Part shown: positions 44,802-54,390 of the stretch, in pieces
How the letters are laid out: each line of letters starts with the position of its first letter
How positions within the stretch are numbered: the first letter of the stretch is position 1
Assembly: GCF_013248975.1 (NCBI RefSeq)
Contig: NZ_JABRWH010000001.1
Coordinates: 3,058,001 to 3,122,000, forward strand
Direction of reading: 5' to 3'
From: Neobacillus endophyticus
Lineage (GTDB): Bacteria > Bacillota > Bacilli > Bacillales > Cytobacillaceae
Length of the DNA: 64,000 nucleotides
Translations under genes and position numbers: made by a program
The notes under the pieces: generated by a model
Told to the model about the DNA's origin: nothing
What the model saw: the letters and a program-made list of their open reading frames with translations, nothing else
The model's database searches: none

Positions 44802-45392
44802 CTATTTTTGGTGGTTTGATTGGTCCTCTTGTTCTTTTTTTAGTTGTTTTTCTTCATTCGCAGGAAGCTTGTGATTTTGCTTATCCGGTGCTTTTTGAGG
44901 ACTTGGTGTAATTAAATCTCCAGGTATCTCGGGCATTAGTCTTCCAGCTACATCCGCGAGCTCTTCCATAATCCCGCGAATGGGCTTGCCGTTTTTAATA
45001 TCCCCTTGTATTTCTTTAAGCCGTTCTGTTGTATCTGCATCAGCAACTACAACAGCATAGGCTCCATAAGGGTCCTTTTTTAGGCTTTCGGCAACAGAAT
45101 ATTTTATTGAACCAACATGAGAGCGATCAAGCTTTGAATTGACATCAATCCCTACAATTGCATATTTGCCCAGTACGACGGCAGTGGCATCATTTACATT
45201 CGGAATACTAGTCGCAAGCTGTACCAGCCTTTTTGATATTTCTTGGCCGGTTTTTCGATCCACGCTATGGATGTAACTGTTTTTTACATTAGTTAATGAC
45301 TGTTTATCATTGCCTGCAATCTGATTATGAGTATTGGTATTACATCCTGCAAGAATCAGGCATATAGTAACGGCTATATAGATTTTCCTCAT
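44802..45392 (-). CDS. ylaJ: YhcN/YlaJ family sporulation lipoprotein
   Basis: 196-aa lipoprotein: signal MRKIYIAVTICLI with lipobox LAGC. The YhcN/YlaJ domain follows (ATSIPNVNDATAVVLGKYAI, GIDVNSKLDRSHVGSIK), and the C-terminus is a charged, Pro/Lys/Gln-rich tail. Family members are forespore membrane lipoproteins needed for efficient germination. ATG at 45392 follows GGGGTGG; a reading eight codons longer would start before the signal. Confidence 0.9.
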   Translation of the reverse strand: MRKIYIAVTICLILAGCNTNTHNQIAGNDKQSLTNVKNSYIHSVDRKTGQEISKRLVQLATSIPNVNDATAVVLGKYAIVGIDVNSKLDRSHVGSIKYSVAESLKKDPYGAYAVVVADADTTERLKEIQGDIKNGKPIRGIMEELADVAGRLMPEIPGDLITPSPQKAPDKQNHKLPANEEKQLKKEQEDQSNHQK

Positions 45393-45579
45393 GAAAGTTC
45401 CACCCCTAAAAAGCAAAAAGAAATTTTATCCAAACATAAGTGGTGTTACATACATTTATTGTGTGAAATACATTCTATCTTTATTCGGATAAACATATAT
45501 TTTACCAAAGTCCTATCTAGTAAACGGTTTGCAGGTCAATTGAAAACTGACTTACACCAAGTGAAGCGGAGGCGTCGCT

Positions 45580-46908
45580 TTGAGTAAAATATACGTGTTA
45601 GATACGAACGTCTTATTACAAGACCCGAATTCCATTTTCTCTTTTGAAGATAATGAAGTTGTAATTCCAGCTGTCGTTCTGGAAGAGGTGGACTCAAAGA
45701 AACGGTATATGGATGAAATCGGAAGGAATGCCAGACACGTATCAAGATTAATTGATGGCTTGAGAGCCTCAGGAAAGCTTCATGAAAAAATCCCCCTCGA
45801 AAATGGAGGGACAATTAGAATTGAATTAAATCATCGTACCTTTCATGAGCTCCAGGAAATTTTTATTGAAAAAACAAATGACAATCGAATTCTAGCTGTT
45901 GCCAAAAATTTATCTTTGGAAGAACAAACCAAGGAAGATGGCAAGCCTGTCATTCTTGTCAGCAAAGATGCTCTTGTTAGAGTAAAGGCTGATGCAATCG
46001 GATTGATGGCAGAAGATTTTTTAAATGACCGAGTTGTTGAAATTGATCATATTTATACAGGATTTCTTGAGGTTTATGTTCCCATTGAATTATTAGGAAG
46101 ATTTTATGAGAAGGGTGAACTCTTTCTCTCGGATATTGCCAACCATCCATTTTATCCAAATCAATTTTTGATTATGAAGGACGCTCTAGGGAGCTCGGCA
46201 TCTGCGATCGGAATGGTAGAAAAAGAAAGCAAAAAAGTAAAAAAATTAGTCATCAATCATGAGCACGTATGGGGAATCCATTCAAGAAATGTTCAACAAA
46301 CAATGGCCATCGAATTATTGCTCAGAAAGGATGTCCCTCTTGTTACCTTAATTGGCAAGGCTGGAACAGGTAAAACCCTACTTGCTTTGGCCTCAGGGTT
46401 AATGCAAACAGAAGATTTGCATGAATATAAAAAGCTATTAGTTGCCAGACCTATTGTTCCAGTGGGAAAAGATTTAGGCTTTTTGCCAGGTGAAAAACAG
46501 GAAAAGCTACGTCCTTGGATGCAGCCTATTTATGATAATCTTGAGTATTTATTTAATACAAAAAAACCTGGTGAACTGGACGCCATTTTAGCGGGGATGG
46601 GTTCGATCGAAGTAGAAGCGTTAACCTATATTCGCGGTCGAAGTTTGCCCAAGCAATTTATTATCATTGATGAAGCACAGAATTTAACAAAACATGAAGT
46701 AAAAACTATATTAACGAGGGTTGGAGAAGGCAGTAAGATTGTGCTCATGGGTGACCCTGAACAAATCGACCATCCGTATTTGGATGCCTATAATAATGGT
46801 CTGACCTATGTAGTGGAAAAGTTTAAAGATCAAGTGATTTCAGGACATGTAAAACTTTTAAAAGGTGAAAGATCCGGATTGGCAAGACTTGCAGCAGATT
46901 TGTTATAA
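45580..46908 (+). CDS. ylaK: PIN-PhoH family protein YlaK (PhoH2)
   Basis: 442-aa protein with an N-terminal PIN nuclease domain (VLDTNVLLQDP, about 1-150) and a C-terminal PhoH ATPase domain: Walker A LIGKAGTGKTLLA near 256, Walker B FIIIDEAQNLT, and HVKLLKGERSGLA. PhoH2 proteins couple RNA cleavage with unwinding. The start is TTG 45580 with AAGCGGAGG upstream. The gene is alone on this strand with its own leader. Confidence 0.93.
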   Translation: MSKIYVLDTNVLLQDPNSIFSFEDNEVVIPAVVLEEVDSKKRYMDEIGRNARHVSRLIDGLRASGKLHEKIPLENGGTIRIELNHRTFHELQEIFIEKTNDNRILAVAKNLSLEEQTKEDGKPVILVSKDALVRVKADAIGLMAEDFLNDRVVEIDHIYTGFLEVYVPIELLGRFYEKGELFLSDIANHPFYPNQFLIMKDALGSSASAIGMVEKESKKVKKLVINHEHVWGIHSRNVQQTMAIELLLRKDVPLVTLIGKAGTGKTLLALASGLMQTEDLHEYKKLLVARPIVPVGKDLGFLPGEKQEKLRPWMQPIYDNLEYLFNTKKPGELDAILAGMGSIEVEALTYIRGRSLPKQFIIIDEAQNLTKHEVKTILTRVGEGSKIVLMGDPEQIDHPYLDAYNNGLTYVVEKFKDQVISGHVKLLKGERSGLARLAADLL

Positions 46909-46915
46909 AAGGAAA

Positions 46916-46942
46916 ACGGGCGCCCTTGTGCACCCGTCTTAT
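46916..46942. terminator. Possible bidirectional terminator
   Basis: ACGGGCGC / GCACCCGT arms with one mismatch and a 6-nt loop between convergent ylaK and the 165-aa gene. Confidence 0.5.
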
Positions 46943-47436
46943 TTTACAGTAAATCTATGGACATTTTTAATTGGGTTATGCTGATTGGAGCCATCTGCGA
47001 AATAGACATGAACAGGTCCATCTGTTTTTAACGGTTTTCCATCTTCTGAAAATTTTAATATCAAATCTCCTGCTTTGCTTAATGGATACTCATACTCTGC
47101 GTCTGTTGCATGAATAACCAGAGTTACAGCATCATTTTTAGGTTCTGAATTTTTCAGGAAGGGCTTTAAGTGAATGCCGAATGTACCGGTTATCATTTTT
47201 TCTTTTTCAAATTTTTTTTCCGTTTTTAATGTAGGCGGAAAGATGGCTCCTTCCATTATTTCACGATCCCAATGCTTGGAGGCAGCTTTTGTATATTCCT
47301 CATCAGCATTATACATTTCCTTGTTTACAAAGCAGGTTGTTAAATCAATACGGCGATCGTCAAAAATCCATGTCGCTGGATCAAGTGTAATAGGATAGTT
47401 TACGTTTCCAGAAATGGTCATGATATTTTCCATCAT
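46939..47436 (-). CDS. Hypothetical protein (165 aa)
   Basis: 165-aa soluble protein with a beta-rich look: ISGNVNYPITLDPATWIFDD, an acidic middle part and GPVHVYFADGSNQHNP near the C-terminus. No signal peptide or membrane helix. I do not recognise a family with certainty. Two ATG codons open the frame behind a TTAGGGGG ribosome binding site. It occupies the place of the glutaminase gene ylaM in B. subtilis. Confidence 0.75.
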   Translation of the reverse strand: MMENIMTISGNVNYPITLDPATWIFDDRRIDLTTCFVNKEMYNADEEYTKAASKHWDREIMEGAIFPPTLKTEKKFEKEKMITGTFGIHLKPFLKNSEPKNDAVTLVIHATDAEYEYPLSKAGDLILKFSEDGKPLKTDGPVHVYFADGSNQHNPIKNVHRFTVK

Positions 47437-47601
47437 TAAATACCCCCTAATGTCTAACCGATATTAAGTATAGCTTTTTTTCTGATAAAAGTCATAGTAA
47501 GTATTCTCTAATTGGTAAAAACCGCATTGTTCTTGCAATTTTTGTTTGCAGACGTTAAAATTTATAGATAAGTTGAATAATCGCTCTGAATGGGGGGATC
47601 A

Positions 47602-47886
47602 ATGTTGGCGTCTGAAATGATCGTGAATCATCAGGAAAAAGCTTTTGCATTGCTGCAGGCTGACGCTGAGAAAATTTTAAAACTCATCAAAGTACAAATG
47701 GACAATCTCACGATGCCTCAATGCCCTCTTTATGAAGAGGTATTGGATACACAAATGTTTGGCTTATCAAGAGAAATAGACTTTGCTGTCCGGCTGGGCT
47801 TAATTGATAGTAAGGATGGAAAGGCAATTTTAGATAAATTAGAAAGAGAATTATCGGCACTGCACGATGCTTCAATTAGAAAATAA
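47602..47886 (+). CDS. ylaN: YlaN family protein
   Basis: 94-aa helical protein: [40 protein letters not shown] and [15 protein letters not shown]. YlaN is essential or nearly so in low iron in B. subtilis and S. aureus, and recent work connects it to the regulator Fur. ATG 47602 (or TTG 47605) is preferred over ATG 47590 because TGGGGGGATC acts as ribosome binding site. Precedes ftsW as in B. subtilis. Confidence 0.93.
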   Translation: MLASEMIVNHQEKAFALLQADAEKILKLIKVQMDNLTMPQCPLYEEVLDTQMFGLSREIDFAVRLGLIDSKDGKAILDKLERELSALHDASIRK

Positions 47887-47894
47887 TGAAAAGG

Positions 47895-47931
47895 ACTCAA
47901 ACAATGAAATTAAATTGTTTGGGTTTTTTAT
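47895..47931 (+). terminator. ylaN terminator
   Basis: ACTCAAACAAT / ATTGTTTGGGT stem (one G-T pair) followed by T5-6. Confidence 0.85.
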
Positions 47932-48077
47932 TATCCGTGAGGAATAGGGAAACATAACCATTTATCGGTATTGTTATTATTAAAATGTTGTAACAAATTA
48001 ACTTTTCCAAGTCAAGGCTCCTATTTTCTATTATAATAGAATGGTATAAATCAATTTTTAAAAATGAGGACGTTTAA

Positions 48078-49283
48078 ATGGTTAAAAAAATCTTAAAATC
48101 CTATGATTATTCTTTAATCATCGCGGTCATCCTCTTGTGCGCTTTTGGTTTAATTATGGTTTATAGTGCCAGTATGGCAACGGCCGAACAAAGATATGGT
48201 GTGCAGAGTGATTATTTTTATCAAAAACAAAAAATGTGGCTTTCGTGTTTTGCCGTTATTTTTCTGTTTACAGCGATTGCTCCTTACAAGATGATGCAAT
48301 TTAAGAAATTTTTAATCGTTACTGTGGTAAGCTCGATTGCTGCGCTTTTTGGAGTATTAGTTTTTGGACATGTTGCTGGTAATGCGGAAAGCTGGTATCA
48401 ATTTGGTTCTATAAAAATACAGCCTTCTGAGTTTGTCAAACTTGCTGTGATTATTTATTTGTCGGCAGTATACGCCAAAAAGCAGGACTATATTAATCAA
48501 TTTAATAAAGGCATTCTTCCACCATTAATTTTTCTTTTTATTGTTTGTGGCCTAATCGCAATCCAACCGGATTTTGGTACAGCACTTGTCGTTGCCCTAA
48601 TTGCCAGTACGATCCTGTTATGTTCCGGTTTAAATTTGAAAAACGTAGCAAAGCTCCTGGTTGCTGCTTTAGTTGTTCTCACACCAATTCTATTGGTAAT
48701 GCAACATTTCATTTTTACAGAAAAGAGGATGAGCCGCTTTGCAATATTGGGGAACCCCTTTGCTGCTAAATATGTAAATGGAGCAGGATTTCATTTAGCA
48801 AACTCTCTTATTGCCATTGGATCAGGCGGAATTAATGGATTGGGTTTAGGGAAAAGCATTCAAAAACTTGGCTTTCTGCCTGAATCACATACTGACTTTA
48901 TTATGGCGGTGATTGCCGAAGAATTAGGGATATGGGGAGTAGGTTTTGTGGTTCTACTAATTGGCTATATCGTACTCCGCGGTATTTATATCGGATTACA
49001 GTGTAAGGATCCTTTCGGAAGTTTGCTTGCTTTCGGTGTTTCAGGGTTAATTGGAATTCAAACCTTTATTAACCTTGCAGGAGTCTCCGGTATCCTCCCG
49101 CTTATAGGTGTACCGCTTCCTTTTATCAGTTATGGAGGTTCTTCACTATTAACCCTTGCAGCTGCAACGGGAATACTTGTCAATGTATCTATGTTCGTAA
49201 ACTATGAAAAGAAGTATAAAAATCAAAAGGAACAAGTGAATAACAAACTGCATCAACGTGATGGCAAGGTTTACTATTTATGA
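48078..49283 (+). CDS. ftsW: SEDS peptidoglycan polymerase FtsW
   Basis: 401-aa membrane protein with about ten helices. SEDS signatures are visible: GLIMVYSASMA, WYQFGSIKIQPSEFVKLA, PDFGTALV, GFLPESHTDFIMAVIAEELG and GVPLPFISYGGSSLL. With a class B PBP it makes septal peptidoglycan. A TATAAT at 48032-48037 is the likely -10. ftsW-pycA adjacency is the usual Bacillus order. Confidence 0.95.
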   Translation: MVKKILKSYDYSLIIAVILLCAFGLIMVYSASMATAEQRYGVQSDYFYQKQKMWLSCFAVIFLFTAIAPYKMMQFKKFLIVTVVSSIAALFGVLVFGHVAGNAESWYQFGSIKIQPSEFVKLAVIIYLSAVYAKKQDYINQFNKGILPPLIFLFIVCGLIAIQPDFGTALVVALIASTILLCSGLNLKNVAKLLVAALVVLTPILLVMQHFIFTEKRMSRFAILGNPFAAKYVNGAGFHLANSLIAIGSGGINGLGLGKSIQKLGFLPESHTDFIMAVIAEELGIWGVGFVVLLIGYIVLRGIYIGLQCKDPFGSLLAFGVSGLIGIQTFINLAGVSGILPLIGVPLPFISYGGSSLLTLAAATGILVNVSMFVNYEKKYKNQKEQVNNKLHQRDGKVYYL

Positions 49284-49286
49284 TTA

Positions 49287-49318
49287 AAAACGCGGGGGGA
49301 TTTTCCCCCTGCGTTTTA
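49287..49318 (+). terminator. ftsW terminator
   Basis: AAAACGC plus GGGGGA pairs with TCCCCC plus GCGTTTT; short loop. Confidence 0.8.
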
Positions 49319-49346
49319 ATAATACATAGAAAATGAGGTGCTTTAG

Positions 49347-52300
49347 ATGGCAAGACAAATAAATAAGGTATTGGTCGCCAATAGGGGAGAAATTGCGATA
49401 AGGGTTTTTCGCGCTTGTACTGAACTGAATATTCGGACTGTTGCAATTTATTCGAAAGAGGATGCTGGTTCCTATCATCGATATAAAGCGGATGAGGCAT
49501 ACTTGGTTGGAAAAGGAAAAAAACCAATTGACGCCTATTTGGATATCGATGGCATAATTGCCATTGCCAAAAAGAGCGGAGCTGATGCAATCCATCCAGG
49601 ATATGGGTTCCTCTCGGAAAATATTCATTTCGCCAAACGCTGTGAGGCGGATGGAATTATTTTTATCGGGCCAAAATCTGAACACTTGGATATGTTTGGG
49701 GATAAAGTCAAAGCAAGACATCAAGCCGTTCTTGCAGGTATTCCCGTTATACCTGGAAGTGATGGACCTGTCCAAAGTCTTCATGAGGCAGAAGAATTTA
49801 TAGACACCCATGGATATCCAATCATAATCAAAGCCGCACTTGGCGGCGGTGGAAGAGGGATGAGGATTGTCAGACACCGTGAGGAAGTGGAAGAAGCTTT
49901 TGCCCGTGCAAAATCTGAGGCAAAGGCAGCTTTCGGCAGTGATGAAGTTTATCTTGAAAAATTAATAGAAAAACCAAAACATATTGAAGTGCAAATCATA
50001 GGCGACAGCTTCGGAAATATTGTTCATTTGTATGAAAGAGATTGCTCTGTACAGCGTAGGCATCAAAAAGTTGTCGAAATTGCACCAAGTGTATCCCTAT
50101 CGGATGAATTGCGAAATCGAATTTGCGATGCTGCAGTGAGATTGATGAAAAATGTCGGATATGTAAATGCAGGGACAGTTGAATTTTTAGTTTCAGGTAG
50201 TGATTTCTTTTTTATTGAAGTGAACCCGCGTATACAGGTTGAACATACGGTAACGGAAATGGTAACAGGGATTGATATAGTGCATACACAGATTTTCGTT
50301 GCTGAAGGTCATGAAATACATGGACCAATCATCGGGATTCCAATGCAGGATAAGATTTTGTTATATGGATATGCCATCCAATCCCGGGTTACCACAGAGG
50401 ATCCGCTTAATCATTTCATGCCTGATACTGGGAAGATAATGGCATACCGTTCAGGGGGAGGATTTGGTGTCCGGCTGGATGCTGGAAATGGATTTCAAGG
50501 TTCAGTCATTACCCCTTATTACGATTCGCTATTAGTAAAGCTTTCAACATGGGCGCTTACTTTTGAACAGGCTGCAGCCAAAATGGTACGTAATTTGCAA
50601 GAATTCAGAATCAGGGGGATTAAAACAAACATTCCGTTTTTAGAAAATGTGGTAAAGCATGAAAAATTTTTAAATGGTGAATATGACACCTCCTTTATTG
50701 ATACTACTCCGGAATTATTTATTTTTCCGGTAAGAAAAGACCGTGGAACGAAAATGCTGTCATATATCGGTACGGTAACCGTAAATGGCTTCCCTGGTAT
50801 TGAGAAAAAGAAAAGACCGGTGTTCTCAAAGCCAAGAATCCCGGAAATTCCATACCATACCCCAACAAAGGAAGGCTCAAAGCAAATTCTGGATCAGTTT
50901 GGGGCAGACGGCCTTGTTTCATGGGTGAAAAATCAAAAGCAAGTATTATTGACTGATACTACTTTCAGAGATGCTCACCAATCCCTATTGGCAACCAGGA
51001 TGAGAACAACCGATATTGCCCATATTGCGGAACCGGCATCAAAGCTGCTGCCAGAATTGTTTTCATTTGAAATGTGGGGGGGCGCTACTTTTGATGTGGC
51101 GTATCGATTCTTAAAAGAAGATCCGTGGGAAAGATTATTACATCTCCGTAAAAAAATTCCGAATGTTCTGTTTCAAATGTTGTTTCGAGGCGCAAATGCT
51201 GTCGGTTATAAGAATTATCCGGATAATGTTATAAAAGAATTTGTTCATTTGTCTGCTTCGGCAGGTATAGATATATTTCGAATATTTGACAGTTTGAACT
51301 GGGTAAAAGGAATGGAAACTGCTATAGATGCAGTCAGACAATCAGGTAAAATTGCAGAAGCAGCCATTTGTTATACAGGAGATATTTTGGATTCCACAAG
51401 GACAAAGTACAATTTATATTATTATAAAAACCTAGCAAAAGAGCTTGAGAATCAGGGAGCGCATATTTTGGGTATCAAAGATATGGCAGGATTATTAAAG
51501 CCAGAGGCAGCATACCGTCTTATATCTGAATTAAAAGCAACTGTAGATATTCCTATACATCTTCATACCCATGATACAAGCGGAAATGGAATATTTACGT
51601 ATGCCCGTGCCATAGACGGTGGCGTTGATATCGTGGATGCGGCCCTCAGTTCAATGGCTGGATTCACCTCTCAACCTAGCGCTAATTCACTCTATTATGC
51701 ACTTGAAGGCAGTGCACGAAAACCAGCTATAAATATTGAAGCTCTTGAAAGACTTTCTCATTATTGGGAAGATGTCCGAAAATATTATCAAGATTTTGAA
51801 AGCGGAATGATTTCACCACATACAGAAGTATATCAGCATGAAATGCCAGGTGGGCAATATAGTAATTTGCAGCAGCAAGCAAAGGCGGTGGGATTGGGAG
51901 AACGCTGGGATGAAGTGAAAGAAATGTATTCCCGAGTGAATCAAATGTTCGGGGATCTTGTTAAAGTAACCCCATCATCAAAAGTCGTTGGTGATATGGC
52001 GCTATTTATGGTGCAAAATGATTTAACAGAGCAGACTGTTTTGCAAAAGGGGCATGCTCTTGATTTTCCGGATTCGGTGGTAGAGCTATTCGAAGGTTAT
52101 TTGGGTCAGCCGTATGGGGGATTTCCTGAAGAACTTCAAAATGTCATTTTAAAAGGTAAAAAGCCTCTTGAAGTAAGGCCAGGTGAATTGCTGGAACCAG
52201 TGGATTTTGACAGGTTGAAAGAGGGCCTATACAAGGAACTTGGCAGACAGGTAACAGAATTTGAAGTTATTTCTTATGCACTGTATCCAAAAGTATTTTT

Positions 52301-52787
52301 GGATTATATGAAAACCGTCGAACAATTTGGAAATATATCAGTTCTTGATACTCCAACTTTTCACTACGGCATGCGTTTAGGTGAAGAAATTGAAGTTGAA
52401 ATCGAGACTGGAAAAACCTTAATTGTTAAGCTAGTATCAATTGGACAGCCTCAAGCAGATGGAACAAGAATCGTATATTTTGAATTAAATGGTCAGCCGC
52501 GTGAAGTTGTAATTAAGGATGAAAATATTAAAGCAACAGTACTATCCCGATTAAAAGCTGATCCGAAAAATGACTCGCATCTTGCAGCCTCTATGCCTGG
52601 GACTGTTATTAAAGTTTTGGTAGAAAAGGGGGAAAGGGTTCAGCAAGGTGATCATCTAATGATAACGGAAGCCATGAAAATGGAAACAACTGTTCAAGCA
52701 CCATACACAGGTGTAATAAAAGACATTTATGTCAAAAGCAGTGATTCAATACAAACGGGAGATCTCTTGATTGAATTAGTGAAGTGA
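49347..52787 (+). CDS. pycA: Pyruvate carboxylase
   Basis: 1146-aa biotin enzyme converting pyruvate to oxaloacetate. Biotin carboxylase domain about 1-460 (AALGGGGRGMRIV, EVNPRIQVEHTVTEM), carboxyltransferase about 530-1000 (TDTTFRDAHQSLLATRMR, FEMWGGATFDVAYRFLKEDP), biotin carrier domain about 1075-1146 with biotinyl Lys1111 in TEAMKMETT. A complete single-chain enzyme. In B. subtilis DarB stimulates PycA; in some Firmicutes c-di-AMP binds PycA directly. Together with PDH it controls pyruvate fate. Confidence 0.98.
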   Translation: MARQINKVLVANRGEIAIRVFRACTELNIRTVAIYSKEDAGSYHRYKADEAYLVGKGKKPIDAYLDIDGIIAIAKKSGADAIHPGYGFLSENIHFAKRCEADGIIFIGPKSEHLDMFGDKVKARHQAVLAGIPVIPGSDGPVQSLHEAEEFIDTHGYPIIIKAALGGGGRGMRIVRHREEVEEAFARAKSEAKAAFGSDEVYLEKLIEKPKHIEVQIIGDSFGNIVHLYERDCSVQRRHQKVVEIAPSVSLSDELRNRICDAAVRLMKNVGYVNAGTVEFLVSGSDFFFIEVNPRIQVEHTVTEMVTGIDIVHTQIFVAEGHEIHGPIIGIPMQDKILLYGYAIQSRVTTEDPLNHFMPDTGKIMAYRSGGGFGVRLDAGNGFQGSVITPYYDSLLVKLSTWALTFEQAAAKMVRNLQEFRIRGIKTNIPFLENVVKHEKFLNGEYDTSFIDTTPELFIFPVRKDRGTKMLSYIGTVTVNGFPGIEKKKRPVFSKPRIPEIPYHTPTKEGSKQILDQFGADGLVSWVKNQKQVLLTDTTFRDAHQSLLATRMRTTDIAHIAEPASKLLPELFSFEMWGGATFDVAYRFLKEDPWERLLHLRKKIPNVLFQMLFRGANAVGYKNYPDNVIKEFVHLSASAGIDIFRIFDSLNWVKGMETAIDAVRQSGKIAEAAICYTGDILDSTRTKYNLYYYKNLAKELENQGAHILGIKDMAGLLKPEAAYRLISELKATVDIPIHLHTHDTSGNGIFTYARAIDGGVDIVDAALSSMAGFTSQPSANSLYYALEGSARKPAINIEALERLSHYWEDVRKYYQDFESGMISPHTEVYQHEMPGGQYSNLQQQAKAVGLGERWDEVKEMYSRVNQMFGDLVKVTPSSKVVGDMALFMVQNDLTEQTVLQKGHALDFPDSVVELFEGYLGQPYGGFPEELQNVILKGKKPLEVRPGELLEPVDFDRLKEGLYKELGRQVTEFEVISYALYPKVFLDYMKTVEQFGNISVLDTPTFHYGMRLGEEIEVEIETGKTLIVKLVSIGQPQADGTRIVYFELNGQPREVVIKDENIKATVLSRLKADPKNDSHLAASMPGTVIKVLVEKGERVQQGDHLMITEAMKMETTVQAPYTGVIKDIYVKSSDSIQTGDLLIELVK

Positions 52788-52790
52788 TAA

Positions 52791-52837
52791 AAAAGCAGAA
52801 GCTGCCAAACCAAATGCCCGGCAGCTTCTGCTTTTAT
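52791..52837. terminator. Bidirectional terminator (pycA / ctaA)
   Basis: Perfect 16-bp stem AAAAGCAGAAGCTGCC / GGCAGCTTCTGCTTTT between convergent genes. Confidence 0.92.
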
Positions 52838-53742
52838 GAATAATTCTTTTTTGACCTTGACAATAGCAGCAAAAAATAGCTTAACATTCCAAATAAACAA
52901 GTGATAAAGAATGCGTGCAGCAATGCAATATAGAGATTCAGTCTGCTAAAGATAATTAAAACTCCGGCACAAGCCTGCAATGCTACGAGAATAAATGAAA
53001 TTATCCAGCCCCAATAGATGACCTTTTGATCTTTATAGTAACGAACGGCTAAATAGGTTATATACAGAATCCAAAGAAATAGAATGGTTGCTGCGGTTCG
53101 ATGTCCCATTTGAATCCATTCGTACATATTTGTAGGAAGAGAAGGAGCATCGTTTAGACACAATGGCCAATCACGGCATACTAGACTGGATTTTGTATGT
53201 CGGACCAGTGCGCCGCTATAAATCACCAGATAACTATAAATAGAGACAGCAAAGATGTGACCGCCCATTTTTTTATCAATGAAAAGTTTTTCTGCATCAA
53301 ATTTTTTGTCAATTTCAAAAATGAGTAATGTTAACAGAAAAACAGCTGCAAACGATATTAAAGAAATTCCAAAATGCAGCGCCAAAACAAAACTGGATTG
53401 CCCCCATTTTACCGCTGCAGCGCCAATTAATCCTTGAAGCAATAAAAAGAAAAAGGATAGAAAAGAAAGAAATTTTGTTTCTCTGATATGTCCAATTGTC
53501 TTCCAAGTCCAAATAGATAAGATAAGAACCAAAATTCCGACGGTGCCTGACACCAAGCGATGAGCCAGTTCGATGATTAGTTGGGAAGTTATATGAGTTG
53601 GCATGACTTGACCATGACATAATGGCCATGTTCTTCCACACCCCATTCCAGATCCTGTTTTTGTAACTAATGCCCCGCCAATTAAAACAAATATCATACC
53701 GATGGTTGTTGCAACTGCTAACCACTTCAGTGATCGCTGCAA
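52834..53742 (-). CDS. ctaA: Heme A synthase
   Basis: 302-aa membrane enzyme that oxidises haem O to haem A for the aa3/caa3 oxidases. Eight helices; conserved [26 protein letters not shown] with its Cys pair, and a repeated second half with RDWPLC. TTG at 53742 has AAGAAGG at 8-nt spacing; GTG 53751 touches that site and is less likely. Divergent from ctaB, which makes its substrate haem O. Confidence 0.93.
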   Translation of the reverse strand: MQRSLKWLAVATTIGMIFVLIGGALVTKTGSGMGCGRTWPLCHGQVMPTHITSQLIIELAHRLVSGTVGILVLILSIWTWKTIGHIRETKFLSFLSFFFLLLQGLIGAAAVKWGQSSFVLALHFGISLISFAAVFLLTLLIFEIDKKFDAEKLFIDKKMGGHIFAVSIYSYLVIYSGALVRHTKSSLVCRDWPLCLNDAPSLPTNMYEWIQMGHRTAATILFLWILYITYLAVRYYKDQKVIYWGWIISFILVALQACAGVLIIFSRLNLYIALLHAFFITCLFGMLSYFLLLLSRSKKNYS

Positions 53743-53803
53743 TAAATTCACCTTCTTAAATTATAGTTTGGCTATGTTAAAGAACATTGTTGACTTTTAA
53801 ACA

Positions 53804-53864
53804 CTGTTGATATCCGCTTCAGGCACTCCCGCAAACCGCTCATGCCTGGAGTGGAAATCAGCAT
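53804..53864. repeat. Shortened palindromic repeat relic
   Basis: About 61 bp with imperfect inverted arms: TGTTGATATCCGCTTCAGGCA on the left half-pairs with TGCCTGGAGTGGAAATCAGCA on the right, around CTCCCGCAAACCGCTCA. Wording such as TTCAGGCA and CTCCCGCA follows the larger element at 63392-63530. Confidence 0.65.
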
Positions 53865-53895
53865 TCAAATTTAAAAGCACCTAAAGTTTAAAAAT

Positions 53896-53924
53896 TTGTA
53901 ATTGGATATAGTTGACAGTATAAT
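53896..53924 (+). promoter_or_regulatory. Possible ctaB promoter
   Basis: TTGTAA (53896-53901), 17-nt spacer, TATAAT (53919-53924), about 470 nt upstream of ctaB. A nearer promoter cannot be excluded. Confidence 0.4.
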
Positions 53925-54031
53925 TAGAAAAAAGTACCGGAAATTCCTTATTTATCATATCGAATTATAAGAGTGCAATCAAATTTTATAAAAGGGACTT
54001 ATGGACAAGGAATAGAAGGAATAATTTTATA

Positions 54032-54055
54032 TTTTCACTATTGCTATAGTGAAAA
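54032..54055. promoter_or_regulatory. 9-bp inverted repeat in the ctaA-ctaB region
   Basis: TTTTCACTA (54032-54040) and TAGTGAAAA (54047-54055), perfect, 6-nt spacer. Size and symmetry suit a dimeric regulator; identity unknown. Confidence 0.4.
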
Positions 54056-54390
54056 CATTAGTTGATTGTGTCATTTTAATAAACGAAATTTTAGCAAGTA
54101 TTCAATTGCTTTTGGAGATAACCGGGGGAAATTTCAATTTTCCCAAATTCATTTGCGTTTTTGAGGATTAAATTAAATTTTATTTATGAAAATGTAATTG
54201 ATGGGAAATTGTAATAGTATTAGTAAAAAGTAGCGCTTTTTGAAAATAAGCCCAAAATTATTCGAAAAAATTTCACAAAAATACCAAAAAGTGTGATTTA
54301 ATATACAGAGAAAGCGTTTTTAAGTTTCTTATACATAAAATGAAACATGCATCATGAAATCGGGATACAAAAAAATTAGGAGGAAAAAAA

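Larger units (their letters stand above)
53743..54390. other. ctaA-ctaB divergent control region
   Basis: About 650 bp, AT-rich, no ORF supported. It carries a palindromic repeat relic (53804-53864), a promoter-like pair TTGTAA-17-TATAAT pointing to ctaB (53896-53924), a 9-bp inverted repeat (54032-54055) and a weak cre-like site near 54308-54322. In B. subtilis this interval receives ResD and other signals; no site could be assigned. Confidence 0.6.

Noticed and set aside
49284..49877. 197-aa minus-strand ORF over pycA
   Set aside because: Antisense shadow of the biotin carboxylase domain; no start signal.
54308..54322. cre-like sequence near ctaB (GAGAAAGCGTTTTTA)
   Set aside because: Three mismatches to the CcpA consensus WTGNNARCGNWWWCA at conserved positions. 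Mentioned in the region note but not called.
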